Positions 1-8,537 of a stretch of DNA of 64,000 nucleotides are shown piece after piece. The notes beneath the pieces are model-generated. The model saw only the letters and a list, made by a program, of their open reading frames with translations. It was not told where the DNA came from and did no database searches. Origin of the DNA: Corynebacterium simulans (GTDB lineage: Bacteria > Actinomycetota > Actinomycetes > Mycobacteriales > Mycobacteriaceae); NCBI RefSeq assembly GCF_001586215.1, contig NZ_CP014634.1, positions 1,364,001 through 1,428,000 of the forward strand. Direction: 5' to 3'. The position numbers and the translations under genes are program-made. The number at the start of each line of letters is the position of its first letter. Within the stretch, counting starts at the first letter, position 1.

Positions 1-574
1 TTTCTGCCCACTTAGGGTCGAAAATCTTGGAAACATTCCAAAAACACACCAAGCAGGGAATCACAACAACAATTAGATAGACTAGAACTATGTACATGAC
101 GGTCTGATCTACCGTGGGTGCTGAATCCTTGGTCACAGTGTCACTACTTTCCATCGATTCATCTGTGGGCATAACAATGTTTACCGTTCGGGAGTCCGTG
201 ACCGCTGTATCTTTGAGTGAGGAAGTACAGTCCAGAGCTTCCGTGTAGTGAATGAACCTGATAGGAGCGTTGTCTCCTGCTCCTGTGGCGCAGTCGAAAG
301 GCTGCGTCTGATCCTGAAAAGGAATTTTATTGAGTCGATCAGTAGTAACGGATGTCAGTTCCAGAACCCCGTCGCCGGAAGCGATTGACCATGTCGACAA
401 GTTCTGCTGGTTAGCGGTATCATCCGGAGATTGCCAGTGGGTACGTTCATCTGCATTAGCAAGCATCATTATTCCCATGAGTGGGAGAAGAATGATCACT
501 AGCAGCGCTAGGTTAAAGAAACCTACGACGAAAACTTCGCTTGTATTCCGCTTTGCTAAGTCACCGAGATACAC
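1..574 (-). CDS. ABC transporter permease (FtsX/MacB-like), partial at window edge
   Basis: The minus strand is open from a GTG at 574 to the window edge, giving about 191 residues without a stop. There is a hydrophobic segment near residues 18-40 (VVGFFNLALLVIILLPLMG), a long polar stretch of about 120 residues with two cysteines, then a second membrane segment (VMYIVLVYLIVVVIPCLV). This TM, outer domain, TM order fits MacB/FtsX-type permeases. The start overlaps the end of the upstream ATPase gene by 14 bases, so the two are probably translationally coupled and form one transporter. Since they follow a defensin-like peptide gene, export of or immunity to that peptide is the likely job (inference). 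The C-terminal part lies outside the window, so completeness is unknown. Confidence 0.6.
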   Translation of the reverse strand, partial: MYLGDLAKRNTSEVFVVGFFNLALLVIILLPLMGIMMLANADERTHWQSPDDTANQQNLSTWSIASGDGVLELTSVTTDRLNKIPFQDQTQPFDCATGAGDNAPIRFIHYTEALDCTSSLKDTAVTDSRTVNIVMPTDESMESSDTVTKDSAPTVDQTVMYIVLVYLIVVVIPCLVCFWNVSKIFDPKWAE

Positions 575-1214
575 GAGAACCACCGATCTCGTAGACGGCG
601 GAGGCATTTCTGGTTACTCGGGCATCGTGAGTAACCACTACCACCGGGATCTGGAACTGCTGAGCTAGCTCTAGAAATAGATCCATCACAGTCCTGGCAG
701 CTTCATCGTCGAGGCTGGAAGTTGGTTCATCCGCAGCAATTAGTGAGGGGCGGTTAGCGAGTGCACACCCAATACTGATGCGCTGACGTTCGCCTCCTGA
801 GAGAGAGCTCGGGTGACGGTCTTCATACGATCTCATGTTTAATCGTGTGAGAATTTCCCTCGCTGTAATGAAACTCTGCTTTCTCCCCCCTCTGGACATC
901 TCAGCAATTAGCCGGATATTATCGCGGCAGGTCAAATCCTCTATTAGATGGTTCTCTTGATCTACCACGCCAATATTCTTGAGACGAAAGTCTCGGCGTT
1001 TTTGCTCAGGATACTTTGAGTAGTCCTTTCCTGAGAGTGAGATCGTTCCAGAGTCTGGTTGGTCGATTCCTATGATGCATCTAAGCAGGGTAGTCTTGCC
1101 ACTTCCGGAAGGTCCAGTGATAGCAATTAATTCGCCCTGGCCAACGGAAAGGTTAACCTTATCTAGGATAGATTTCCCCGAAATGCTCCTGCTGATGTCG
1201 CTAACTTCTAGCAT
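561..1214 (-). CDS. ABC transporter ATP-binding protein (LolD/MacB type)
   Basis: A 217-residue nucleotide-binding subunit. Walker A is GPSGSGKTT, the signature is LSGGERQR, Walker B is followed by ADEPTSSLD, and the switch histidine is in VVVTHD, so all motifs for ATP hydrolysis are present. The open frame reaches 1265, but the ATG at 1214 (MLEVSDISRS) has AGGAG ten bases upstream and gives the normal start just before the first beta strand. It lies 66 bases downstream of the defensin-like peptide gene, separated by a 34-bp perfect palindrome, and overlaps the permease gene. It probably powers export of, or self-protection against, the peptide. The family is clear; the substrate is inferred from position. 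Confidence 0.9.
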   Translation of the reverse strand: MLEVSDISRSISGKSILDKVNLSVGQGELIAITGPSGSGKTTLLRCIIGIDQPDSGTISLSGKDYSKYPEQKRRDFRLKNIGVVDQENHLIEDLTCRDNIRLIAEMSRGGRKQSFITAREILTRLNMRSYEDRHPSSLSGGERQRISIGCALANRPSLIAADEPTSSLDDEAARTVMDLFLELAQQFQIPVVVVTHDARVTRNASAVYEIGGSRVSR

Positions 1215-1235
1215 GTGTTCCGTACTCCTAAAATA

Positions 1236-1269
1236 AATAGTGTGTCGCCGATATCGGCGACACACTATT
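1236..1269 (-). terminator. 34-bp perfect palindrome between peptide and transporter genes
   Basis: Two 17-base arms meet at 1252/1253 without a spacer (core GCCGATATCGGC). In the direction of the peptide gene the hairpin is followed by TATTTT. It starts 12 bases after the peptide stop codon and ends 22 bases before the ATPase start. This position suits a leaky terminator or mRNA-processing stem giving more peptide than transporter transcript. An operator for a dimeric repressor is an alternative. Confidence 0.55.
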
Positions 1270-1280
1270 CCGTCTTTCTT

Positions 1281-1475
1281 TTACACGCAGACGCAGCGCA
1301 GATCGAGGAATCCCTCGCAGTAACCGCCGGCAGAGTTGTAGTTGTCTCGACAGTAAGCCGCACAGCGGCCTTCCGAAGGGCAGCCACAGCATTCTGCCGG
1401 AGCGGTGGTGGCGTGCAGGTTTAGGTTCCGGGCGGACTCAGTAGACTCAGTGCGAAGTGCGAATCCAGGCATCAT
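1281..1475 (-). CDS. Defensin-like (CS-alpha-beta) cysteine-rich peptide, candidate bacteriocin precursor
   Basis: A 64-residue protein with eight cysteines, all in the last 37 residues. The last five show the CS-alpha-beta defensin spacing: CAAYC (CxxxC), then GGYC, then CVC (CxC) at the C-terminus. Animal and fungal defensins share CAxxC, GGYC and CxC, and so does the bacterial peptide actifensin from Actinomyces (from memory). An extra CCGC cluster precedes them and would supply the first cysteine plus a possible fourth disulphide. The first 27 or so residues (to ATTAPAE) would be a leader; it has no hydrophobic Sec core and no double-glycine site. Two ATGs occur at 1475 and 1472; AAGGAG lies two bases before the first and five before the second, so 1472 is the better spaced. 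An ABC ATPase and permease follow. Annotators would easily miss this gene. Function is inferred from cysteine spacing and context. Confidence 0.7.
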   Translation of the reverse strand: MMPGFALRTESTESARNLNLHATTAPAECCGCPSEGRCAAYCRDNYNSAGGYCEGFLDLRCVCV

Positions 1476-1625
1476 TTCTCCTTCTTATCTGGAGCACAGC
1501 TGGTTTGCTATGCACTGTAGATGTTAGAGGAACTTGTTCGATCGCCAGGGCAAAAGAAGGAAACAGGATACAAAAGTCACCACCCCTTCGAGGGGTTGAA
1601 GAAAGAGCAAGAAAACGGGCTGGGC

Positions 1626-1669
1626 CGTCGAAGTAGCCGAGGATGCGCGTATAGACGAGTTGGACGGCA
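1626..1669 (-). mobile_element. istA fragment of an IS21-type element
   Basis: About 44 bases match, with a few mismatches, the istA segment at about 5447-5490 and encode AVQLVYTRILGYFDG in the same sense on the minus strand. It abuts the IS3-type element starting at 1672. It is the trace of an older IS21-type insertion upstream of the peptide gene, so the original upstream part of that operon may be lost. Confidence 0.7.
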
Positions 1670-1709
1670 TGGGGCCTGGCCCCCGGAAAGTGGACACGTC
1701 GGGGGTTAG

Positions 1710-2591
1710 CTATGCTGCTTTGGTCAGTGTAGCTGATGTGAGTGCTTCGAAGTCATCGGGAGCTAGAAGGTTGCACCACGAGTGTCGCCGGCGCGTGTTG
1801 TAGCGCATGCACCACCGGAAGACTTCCTGCCGGCAGATAATGGGATTGTCAAAGACTTTCCTATCACGCAAGACTTCCCGCTTTAAGGTGGCGTTAAAAG
1901 ATTCTGCTAGGGCGTTATCCGCACTCGTTCCTACCGCGCCCATGGATTGGCGCACACCCAACGACGAGCAATAGCTCCTAAAGGCTTGTGAGGTGTACAC
2001 GCTGCCGTGATCGGAATGGAATACAGTCCCGTCAAGACTGCCGCGCACGCCGTGTGCGTGGGCTATTGCATCGACGACCAGTGACACTCGCATGTGGTCT
2101 GCGAGCGCATAACCTGCAAGTTTCCGTGAATACGTGTCAATGACTGTGGCCAAATACATGTTCTTGCCACCCTTACAGGGCAGGTAGGTAATGTCGCCTA
2201 CATAGACGCGGTTCGGCTCGTTGGCTGTGAATTTACGGCCTACTAAGTCCGGCATGACACGGTGGCCAGGCTTGCGCCTGGTAGTGACACATCGGCGGCG
2301 CTTGGTAAAGCCTTTAAGTCCCATGGATTTCATGATGCGTGCGACCTTCTTGTGATTTATCGGGCCGAAATCCGTATCACTGTTGAGGCTTGCAGCGATG
2401 CGTTTAGCGCCATAAAGCCCGTGCTCATCATCGAAGATGGTTGTAATTCTCGCACCAATAAGGGCATCGGAATACATCTTTAGCCTGCGCTTTTCACGGG
2501 TTTGGACCCATTTATAAAACGAGGAGCGATTGAGCTTTAAAACGTGGCACATCCGTGTGAGCCGAGTATTCGGTTTGGTGGTCATAGACAA
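1710..2591 (-). CDS. IS3-family transposase OrfB (copy 1 of type 2)
   Basis: A 293-residue DDE integrase-core protein. The N-terminal helical part contains LKLNRSSFYKWV and the HGLYGAKRI segment. The catalytic core has VYVGDITYLP (first D), VFHSDHGSVYTS (second D) and the ADNALAESFNATLKRE stretch (E). It is normally made as an OrfAB fusion by frameshift with the upstream orfA. The frame is intact, but the element lacks one terminal repeat. Confidence 0.9.
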   Translation of the reverse strand: MSMTTKPNTRLTRMCHVLKLNRSSFYKWVQTREKRRLKMYSDALIGARITTIFDDEHGLYGAKRIAASLNSDTDFGPINHKKVARIMKSMGLKGFTKRRRCVTTRRKPGHRVMPDLVGRKFTANEPNRVYVGDITYLPCKGGKNMYLATVIDTYSRKLAGYALADHMRVSLVVDAIAHAHGVRGSLDGTVFHSDHGSVYTSQAFRSYCSSLGVRQSMGAVGTSADNALAESFNATLKREVLRDRKVFDNPIICRQEVFRWCMRYNTRRRHSWCNLLAPDDFEALTSATLTKAA

Positions 2592-2603
2592 ACTGGAAGC
2601 GGA

Positions 2604-2903
2604 TTACCAGCGTGTCTCTTCGGTAAAATATTTAGCAGCTTTACGTAGAATATCGCGTTCTTCGCGCAGCTTCGCGTTTTCTTTTTCCAGCTGGCGGATT
2701 CGCTCAGAATCAGTCGCCGCTTGGGCTTTATCATGCACGGCTTTAATGCGGGCACGTTTGCCGGTGCCGTACTTCTTGATCCAAGCATGCAGCGAGGCAC
2801 GGTTGATACCGAGCTCTGCTGATGCTGCGTTCAGCGAGAGGTCCTCATTGTTTTCATAGAGGGCCACAGCATCGCGTTTGAACTGTTCGGAGTACCTGGA
2901 CAT
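2604..2903 (-). CDS. IS3-family transposase OrfA (copy 1 of type 2)
   Basis: A 99-residue protein with a helix-turn-helix (SLNAASAELGINRASLHAW) followed by a leucine-rich coiled coil (RIRQLEKENAKLREERDIL), as usual for IS3 OrfA proteins that bind the element ends. It lies 12 bases upstream of orfB. It differs from the copy at 22638-22937 at several residues, so the two copies are not a recent duplication. Confidence 0.9.
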   Translation of the reverse strand: MSRYSEQFKRDAVALYENNEDLSLNAASAELGINRASLHAWIKKYGTGKRARIKAVHDKAQAATDSERIRQLEKENAKLREERDILRKAAKYFTEETRW

Positions 2904-2927
2904 GGTGGTAGATTACCTTTCTTCTCG

Positions 2928-3185
2928 CCAGATGCAGAAGTCCATTGCTCATGGCTTGTTGAGCTCGCACAAGATGTTTCTCCCAGTGATATAACCTTAG
3001 GACGCTTTTTCAACGGGTACTTCTTGAACTTGAGCGGTAGTGCTGTCGCCGCGCTCATGCATTCAAGGATCGGCCCTCAGAAACCCGTGCTTTCGGTTCC
3101 TCCTATTCCCCCAATCCCATCCATCCCTCCTATACCCCCTATCGAACCAGTGCAGTCCGTATGGCCAATCCCTTCATTGAAATAG
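2928..3185 (+). other. Unassigned sequence between two mobile elements
   Basis: This 258-base stretch is bounded by the broken end of the IS3-type copy and the left end of the IS21-type element. A short minus-strand frame runs through it (about 2940-3058, with PLKFKKYPLKKRPKVISL), but it has no clear ribosome site and I do not recognise it. It could be the remnant of a gene broken by the insertions. Nothing else can be supported here. Confidence 0.4.
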
Positions 3186-3525
3186 TGCCGTTTCGGCGTA
3201 GTTGGTAGGGGCAATCCGCGTAGTTGGTCGGGGTTTTCCGGATAGATGGTAGGGCTCTCTGTTTTCGGTCATTGTATAGGTGGCGTTGGCACAACTTGTG
3301 CCGGCGCGTCATCACCTTTCATGACCTTAAGGAGGGCCTTTCATGGCCAACTTCAAAGACATCATGGCGATGTGTTTGGACGGGGGAAGCTATGCTGCCA
3401 TCTCTGCGGCGTTGGGATGTTCCAACCGGGATATTGCCAAAACCAAGACACTGATTGCGGACCTGTGAGGTTACCCTCGTTTAGTGGACACCCTATTTGT
3501 ACGGATCTTGTGTCCGTAAGAGAGG

Positions 3526-3843
3526 ATGTTCATTGTGAGTCAACAGCGCAAGAAGTACACGCCGGAGTACCGGCGTGAAGCCGCGAACCTGGTAATCGAG
3601 TCAGAGCGACCGATCGCTCATGTGGCTAAGGAAATCGGTGTTTCCGCCGGGCTTTTGGGCCGGTGGGTCAAACTCGAACGTGAACGCCGAGGATCCTCCG
3701 ATGGGATGAGCGAGGCTGACCTCCGAGCTGAGAATGCTCGTCTGCGCCGGGAGCTGGCAGAAGCCAAGATGGATAACGAGTTTTTGTCAAAAGCGACAGC
3801 CTTCTTCGCCGCGAAGCAACGCGAGCAGAAAAGTTCGAACTAA
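3526..3843 (+). CDS. IS3-family OrfA, copy A
   Basis: A 105-residue protein with a helix-turn-helix (PIAHVAKEIGVSAGLLGRWV) and C-terminal coiled coil (ADLRAENARLRRELAEAK). The start may be the ATG at 3526 or the GTG at 3535 (MSQQRKKYT). It ends where orfB begins (1-base overlap), the arrangement used for a frameshifted OrfAB transposase. It is the same as in copies B and C. Confidence 0.92.
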   Translation: MFIVSQQRKKYTPEYRREAANLVIESERPIAHVAKEIGVSAGLLGRWVKLERERRGSSDGMSEADLRAENARLRRELAEAKMDNEFLSKATAFFAAKQREQKSSN

Positions 3844-4742
3844 TGCAGCAGGAGAAGGCGAACTACAGCATCAAGCGCATGGCACGACTATTAAAAGTAT
3901 CTCGGTCTGGATACTACAAATGGGCCCATGCGCAGCAGAAACGACTATCCGGCGAAGATGATCGGGCAGCATTTTACGATGATGTTGACCGAAAGATTCA
4001 TCAGATTTGGAAAGACTCCGATGAGGTTTATGGTGCTCCGCGGATCACCGCAGAGCTTGCCGAGCGCTACCAGATCACCTTGAATCGCAAGACTGTGGCT
4101 AAACGGATGCGCATGATGGGCATTGAAGGGATTTCACCGCGTGCCTTTGTCCCGGTGACAACGATTCAAGCCAAGCGTAAGTCAACTCTTCCTGACCTGG
4201 TCAAGCGCATGTTTGATACTGGTCAGCTCAACCGAGTGTGGATGTCAGATATTACCTACCTGCGCACCGGTGAGGGCTGGTTGTACTTGTGCGCGGTCCG
4301 CGATGGTCATTCCCGCAGGGTACTGGGCTGGGCTATGGATAGCGTTCAAGACACACACCTGGTTGAACGGGCCCTGCGGATGGCGCATACGCTACGCGGT
4401 GATGTTCCTGATGGGCTGGTGTTTCACGCTGACCGCGGAACGCAATTTACCAGTGAGAAGCTCTGGGAGGTCTGCCGCAACCTGGGCATTGCCCAGTCTG
4501 TGGGGCGTACTGGTGTGTGCTTCGATAACGCGATGGCTGAGTCGTTCTGGTCGACGCTAAAGACTGAATTCTATGACCGGCAGCGCTGGGCGACCCGTGA
4601 TGCTGCACGCAAGGCCGTTGCCTACTGGATTGAAGTCGTCTACAACCGCCGACGCCGGCACTCTGCACTCGGGATGGTCAGCCCCGTCGACTTCGAAAAC
4701 CACATTGGTCTAACCACCAGTAGAAAAGAAATAGCTGCCTAA
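3843..4742 (+). CDS. IS3-family OrfB transposase, copy A
   Basis: A 299-residue DDE integrase-core protein. VWMSDITYLR gives the first D, VFHADRGTQFTS the second D, and CFDNAMAESFWSTLKTE the glutamate. The frame is intact. The N-terminal segment has RLLKVSRSGYYKW and DEVYGAPRI, typical of the IS3 HTH_21 region. It is probably translated as a fusion with OrfA by ribosomal frameshift near 3840. Confidence 0.92.
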   Translation: MQQEKANYSIKRMARLLKVSRSGYYKWAHAQQKRLSGEDDRAAFYDDVDRKIHQIWKDSDEVYGAPRITAELAERYQITLNRKTVAKRMRMMGIEGISPRAFVPVTTIQAKRKSTLPDLVKRMFDTGQLNRVWMSDITYLRTGEGWLYLCAVRDGHSRRVLGWAMDSVQDTHLVERALRMAHTLRGDVPDGLVFHADRGTQFTSEKLWEVCRNLGIAQSVGRTGVCFDNAMAESFWSTLKTEFYDRQRWATRDAARKAVAYWIEVVYNRRRRHSALGMVSPVDFENHIGLTTSRKEIAA

Positions 4743-6286
4743 CCACTAGGTAGCTCCACTACGTGTCCACGATTTGCGGGCAACCCCACCTGAGCATCAC
4801 CAAGGAGTCGTTTGCTCAGCTGGATCCATCATTCTTCGACGAGCACTTCAGCGACCATCGCGGGGCCCGTCGCAAGCGCTACGACCAGCCAGACTTCGAA
4901 AAGCTCGCCAAGCGACTAGCCAATAACAAGCACTTGACCCGCCACAAGCTCTGGCTGGACTACGTTGCTGCACCTGTCGGTGAAGGCGAGTCGAAGTATC
5001 AGTACTCCCAGTTTTGCGAACGCCTGCGCACCCACATCCGCACCACTGGAATGACCTCGATTATCGAACACGAGCCAGGCCAGGAACTCTATGTCGACTG
5101 AGCCGGCGACAAGGTTTCCATCATTGACAAGGCCATCGGTGAAGTCGGCATGAAAGCCAGCTTATTCGTGGCCATCTGCCCCTATTCTTCACTGTTGTTT
5201 GTGACAGCAACAGCTAACGAGAAGATGGACAACTGGATTTCCTGCCATGTGAAAGCCTTAGACTACCTCGGTAAATGCCCTGGCATCATCGTTCCTGACA
5301 ACGCACCGACCGCGACTTATCGGCCGGTGAAGAACAAGCCCGGCCGGCGCATTCAACAACGCTACGCGGACTTCGCCGACTACTACGACATCCTGCTCGT
5401 ACCGGCCCGACCTGGAAAACCTCGGGATAAGGCCGCTGTGGAACGCGCCGTCCAACTCGTCTACTCGCGCATCCTCGGCTACTTCGATGGGATCACCTTC
5501 TACAGTCTTGATGAACTCAATGAGGCTATCGCCCAGCGCGTCGACGACATCAACATGAATATGCCTAGGCCCGATGGGATAACCCGTAAAGAGTTGTTTG
5601 ATGCTGATGAAGCGCCCATGATGCGTGACTTACCAGATACCCCGTTTACGGAAGTGTCCTGGCGAAACGTCAAAGTCGACCGTAACTGGCACATCTGCTG
5701 CGACTACCAGTACTACTCAGTGCCGTTCCAATACATCGGCAAAACCCTGCGGGCACGGCTGACCAACAGCCTGGTGAGCATCTTCGACGGCGACGACCTA
5801 GTCGCAGAGCACTCACGTATGCACGGGTTCAAGTACCGCTATTGCACTGACCCAGCCCATACCCCGGATAAGGACATTGCCGGGGTCAAACCTCTTACCC
5901 GTGACGAGCTGCTTGCTCGAGCATCATCATTTGGGCCGGCAACGGCCAAGGTCGTCTCCTCAATTTTGGAACGCAACGCCAAAGCCGTACCCCGCGGGCT
6001 ACACACTGCCCGCAACGTGCTCGTCAAGCTGGGCAACAAGCACAACAAGACCACGCTTGAGCCTGCCTGCCAGCAAGTCATTGACCATAGCCTGGCACCC
6101 AACATGCAGGTCATCGCGCGGATTCAGGCCGACATCGCCCGCAACGGTCACACCCTCAACCAAACGCCAGCCGTCCAGGCCGATCACGCCCAGTCGCGCA
6201 TTGTGGATATCACCGCAATCCCTGATGCAGTATTCCTGCGCCCAGCCAGCCACTACGACATCCCGAAGAAGGAGGCCTAGACCATC

Positions 6287-7054
6287 ATGACCACCATCAA
6301 CCTTGACGATGACATCCGAGCTACACTGCGTAAACTGCGTCTTTCCACCTTCGCTGATATCTTTTTCGACCTAGTCGCCGCCGATGACGCCAACACCGCT
6401 CTACCGGAGGAAATCTTCCTCAAAGCCGTGGAAGAAACCGCGGCCAAGCGCCGGCAAACCAACATCGCAAAAGCCATCACCCAGGCGAAATTCCGCTATC
6501 CGGGAGCAACACTCGCCGAGCTGATCAACCCAGATGAACGAGGGTTGAATCTACGCCAGCTCAAACGACTAGCCGCAACACCCTGGCGCGACGAACCTTC
6601 CAATGTGCACGTCCTAGCGCCCACCGGTGCGGGTAAAACCTACATCGCCTGCGCTATCGGTATTGCTGCTTGCCAGGCTGAATACAGTGTCGCGTACTAC
6701 CGGCTGGATCAGCTCGTCGATGAATTAGGGGCCTTCCTGCCAGCAGATGAACGCTATGTAGCTAAAATGCGCAAGCTACAAAACATTGATGTACTCATCC
6801 TCGATGATTTCCTGACCATAGGAATCAACCAGCGCGGACAAGAAGACCTAACCAAGATCATATTCGACCGCGACGGCAGACTGCCGACCATCATCGTCTC
6901 CCAGACAACCGCCGCCTACTGGGTGAAGAAACTACCCGACCCCATCGGCGCGGACTCACTGGTCAGCAGACTCAATGCCGGACAGCGCATCGAACTCGGC
7001 GACTACGACATGCGCCAACACCTGGCAAGCGCCACATATGGCGCCAACGAGTAG
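6287..7054 (+). CDS. istB: IS21-type ATP-binding helper protein IstB
   Basis: A 255-residue AAA+ transposition helper. Walker A is APTGAGKTYIA, Walker B is VLILDDFLTIG, and the sensor region is TIIVSQTTAAYW. It starts six bases after the istA stop with AGGAGG in front (GAAGGAGGCC). The family's usual PIGADSLVSRL end region is present. It seems complete, though its partner IstA is not, so it cannot mobilise this copy alone. Confidence 0.92.
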   Translation: MTTINLDDDIRATLRKLRLSTFADIFFDLVAADDANTALPEEIFLKAVEETAAKRRQTNIAKAITQAKFRYPGATLAELINPDERGLNLRQLKRLAATPWRDEPSNVHVLAPTGAGKTYIACAIGIAACQAEYSVAYYRLDQLVDELGAFLPADERYVAKMRKLQNIDVLILDDFLTIGINQRGQEDLTKIIFDRDGRLPTIIVSQTTAAYWVKKLPDPIGADSLVSRLNAGQRIELGDYDMRQHLASATYGANE

Positions 7055-7183
7055 TCGATCGGATTAGAAGCCCGGCCGCTGGCCCCAACAGGGCCAGCGG
7101 CCCGGCCCTACCACCTAGTCGGAATCCAGCCCTACCACCGTTCCGCAACACCCCTACCAACAAGCCGCTCTCAGCAGAAATAG

Positions 7184-7475
7184 TCCTCTACCAAATGGGA
7201 AGACTTTATACCGGCATAGTTGGCACTTCACCGAATCATCGAAATTAGCCTCTGTTAGGCTCAGCCGGAGCTTCACCAGTCCTAAGAGGCTCTCGCACAT
7301 GAAGACACTCTGAACCTCCGAAACCTTTACTCCACCACCCCGCGAGTGAAGCGAAAGCCCTCGTTACTTACTTTTCTCCAATCACAAGACTCTCGACGGC
7401 TCTTAGATAGTTGGTGCACCTCTTGCCGTTTCAGCAGAGATGTTACGACGGCATCCCGATGCCCATCTTTGGTCT
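7184..7475. other. Intergenic stretch, nothing recognised
   Basis: About 290 bases right of the IS21 element with no supported reading frame on either strand, no clear hairpin with a T-run and no repeat that I can see. It joins directly to the sequence left of 3186 once the IS21 element is removed. Confidence 0.4.
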
Positions 7476-7712
7476 CTACGATTCAATATTTGTGGTCCCA
7501 CTATGTCGTTTCACAAGTTCACTAGCTAGATCAGCAGTAATTTGCACCGCTTCTGGGGGATCGGTGATCCAGATGTGGTCCCCAAACTGAAGCAATTGCC
7601 TTACCCCCTGAATATCCCCATATCCCACCACGATACGGACAAAGTTTTCATCCACGGGTTCATGGTGGATAAGCCGTGATCTCAAAACAGAACCGACCCC
7701 ATCAGGCCCCAC
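7476..7712 (-). pseudogene. C-terminal fragment of a WYL-domain regulator
   Basis: Only 78 residues remain. The pattern VRIVVGYGDIQGVRQLLQFG, then WITDPPEAVQITADLASEL, resembles the C-terminal extension of WYL-domain transcription regulators, where a strand, a VxxLLxLG turn and a Pxx..A..L helix follow the WYL domain. The DNA-binding and WYL domains (about 200 residues) are missing, and stops lie upstream in this frame (TAG at about 7714). WYL regulators often control defence islands, which fits the AbiTii gene beside it. The assignment is tentative because the fragment is short. Confidence 0.45.
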
Positions 7713-8537
7713 CTAGAGAGAATTTCAACGCAGTCTTGATTCAGAATCCAACTTTTCCACTTTTGACCTGTTGAACCTGCGGAACAGGTTTCAACTTAAT
7801 ACTATTTATTCCTGCATGTTTGCAGATTCCATGTGGTTAAAATTGACTTGTTTTCTTTCTTGCCTTTGGTCGTTTAACTCACCGGAGACTCTTGTGTTCG
7901 TAGCACCTTGCATGAAGGTTACATCTCCCATGAACTGTTGGACCAACACTTCCGTCCTCATTCTCCCTCGTTTCAGATCATCGGTCGAAGTTTCTTCAGG
8001 AGAAAGCATCTCGGGAGAAATCTTTTCTAGCTCCAGTGATAGCTTGAGAGCTTCGGTACGAGTCCTAGAAAGCACCTGGCTAAACTGCAGCTTTGAATAT
8101 TGAACCATCGCTCTTTCTAAGACCATCATCGAGAAACCGGACGCTTGACCTTCCTCGAAAAGCTGAGCATACATAGCTACCCATTTCTTTGGAAGCTCAA
8201 TTGAGGGCACCGCTTCGGCATTGACTATCATTTCAAGTTCCGAAATCGAGGCTCCTACAGCAGTCATCTCATCGCTATCAAAGCTAAGACTTTGCGGGAG
8301 ATCGGAGGGAGACAAAATTGTCTGCTTCTGATAACCACCCATGCCTACGTAGAACATCTTGATGCAGTACGAGACATCTTGTCGATAGTTCGGTACTTCA
8401 CTATCTTTCGGATAACCATTTAATTCATTTAGAACCCAAGCTCGCAATGTGTCCGCTCCGGCACGATAACTAAACGTTGAGGTTACCCTCGTTTAGTGGA
8501 CACCCTATTTGTACGGATCTTGTGTCCGTAAGAGAGG

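Larger units (their letters stand above)
1672..2927 (-). mobile_element. IS3-family element, type 2, copy 1 (one end missing)
   Basis: It carries orfA and orfB on the minus strand and is closely related to the complete copy at 21706-23009. The left end (GGGCCTGGCCCCCGG, then GTGGACAC) matches that copy. On the right the similarity stops after CCTTTCTTC near 2927, and the matching inverted repeat (GTGTCCAC) is absent. It is therefore probably a truncated, immobile copy. The 1476-1671 stretch between it and the peptide gene holds an istA scrap, a CCCCTCGAAGGGG hairpin and presumably the peptide promoter, which I cannot define. Confidence 0.8.
3466..4788 (+). mobile_element. IS3-family element, type 1, copy A (1,323 bp)
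   Basis: The ends are TGAGGTTACCC and GGGCAACCCCA, imperfect inverted repeats that share GTGGACAC about 20 bases in. The 4-bp target duplication CCTG lies at 3462-3465 and 4789-4792. By reading it appears identical to copies B (8478-9800) and C (53467-54789), all on the plus strand. Identity over 1.3 kb with clean duplications implies recent transposition. Confidence 0.95.
3343..6280 (+). pseudogene. istA: IS21-type transposase IstA, split by IS3 copy A and by a nonsense codon
   Basis: The first 41 codons (MANFKDIMAMCLDGGSYAAI, helix-turn-helix region) end at the insertion point at 3465. After the IS3 copy and its CCTG duplication, the same frame resumes at 4793 with SITKESFAQLD, so precise removal restores the gene. 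A second lesion is a TGA at 5099-5101 inside the family motif YVDWAGD (read as YVD-stop-AGD), most simply a TGG to TGA change in the first catalytic motif. The rest, including VPDNAP and the DKAAVERAVQ stretch, is open to 6280. The nonsense codon shows the element was dying independently of the insertion. Confidence 0.9.
3186..7176 (+). mobile_element. IS21-family element with nested IS3 copy A
   Basis: The ends are imperfect 26-bp inverted repeats (TGCCGTTTCGG at 3186; complement ending in GCTCTCAGCA at 7176). Extra subterminal TAGTTGGTAGGGG-type repeats lie inside both ends, typical of IS21. A 7-bp target duplication, GAAATAG, flanks it at 3179-3185 and 7177-7183. It encodes istA and istB on the plus strand. 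Without the nested 1,323-bp IS3 copy and its 4-bp duplication it would be about 2.66 kb, normal for the family. It is inactive because istA is split and also has a stop codon. Confidence 0.92.

Noticed and set aside
330..668. Plus-strand frame of 112 codons opposite the permease
   Set aside because: It runs antisense to the partial permease and the end of the ATPase gene, both of which have clear family features; no ribosome site or recognisable sequence.
2831..3058. Minus-strand frame of 75 codons at the end of IS3 copy 1
   Set aside because: It runs through the start of orfA in another frame and across a mobile-element junction; no family resemblance. Kept only as an unassigned stretch.
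3734..4668. Several frames inside the IS3 copies (also repeated in copies B and C)
   Set aside because: They lie in other frames of orfA/orfB and recur only because the element recurs.
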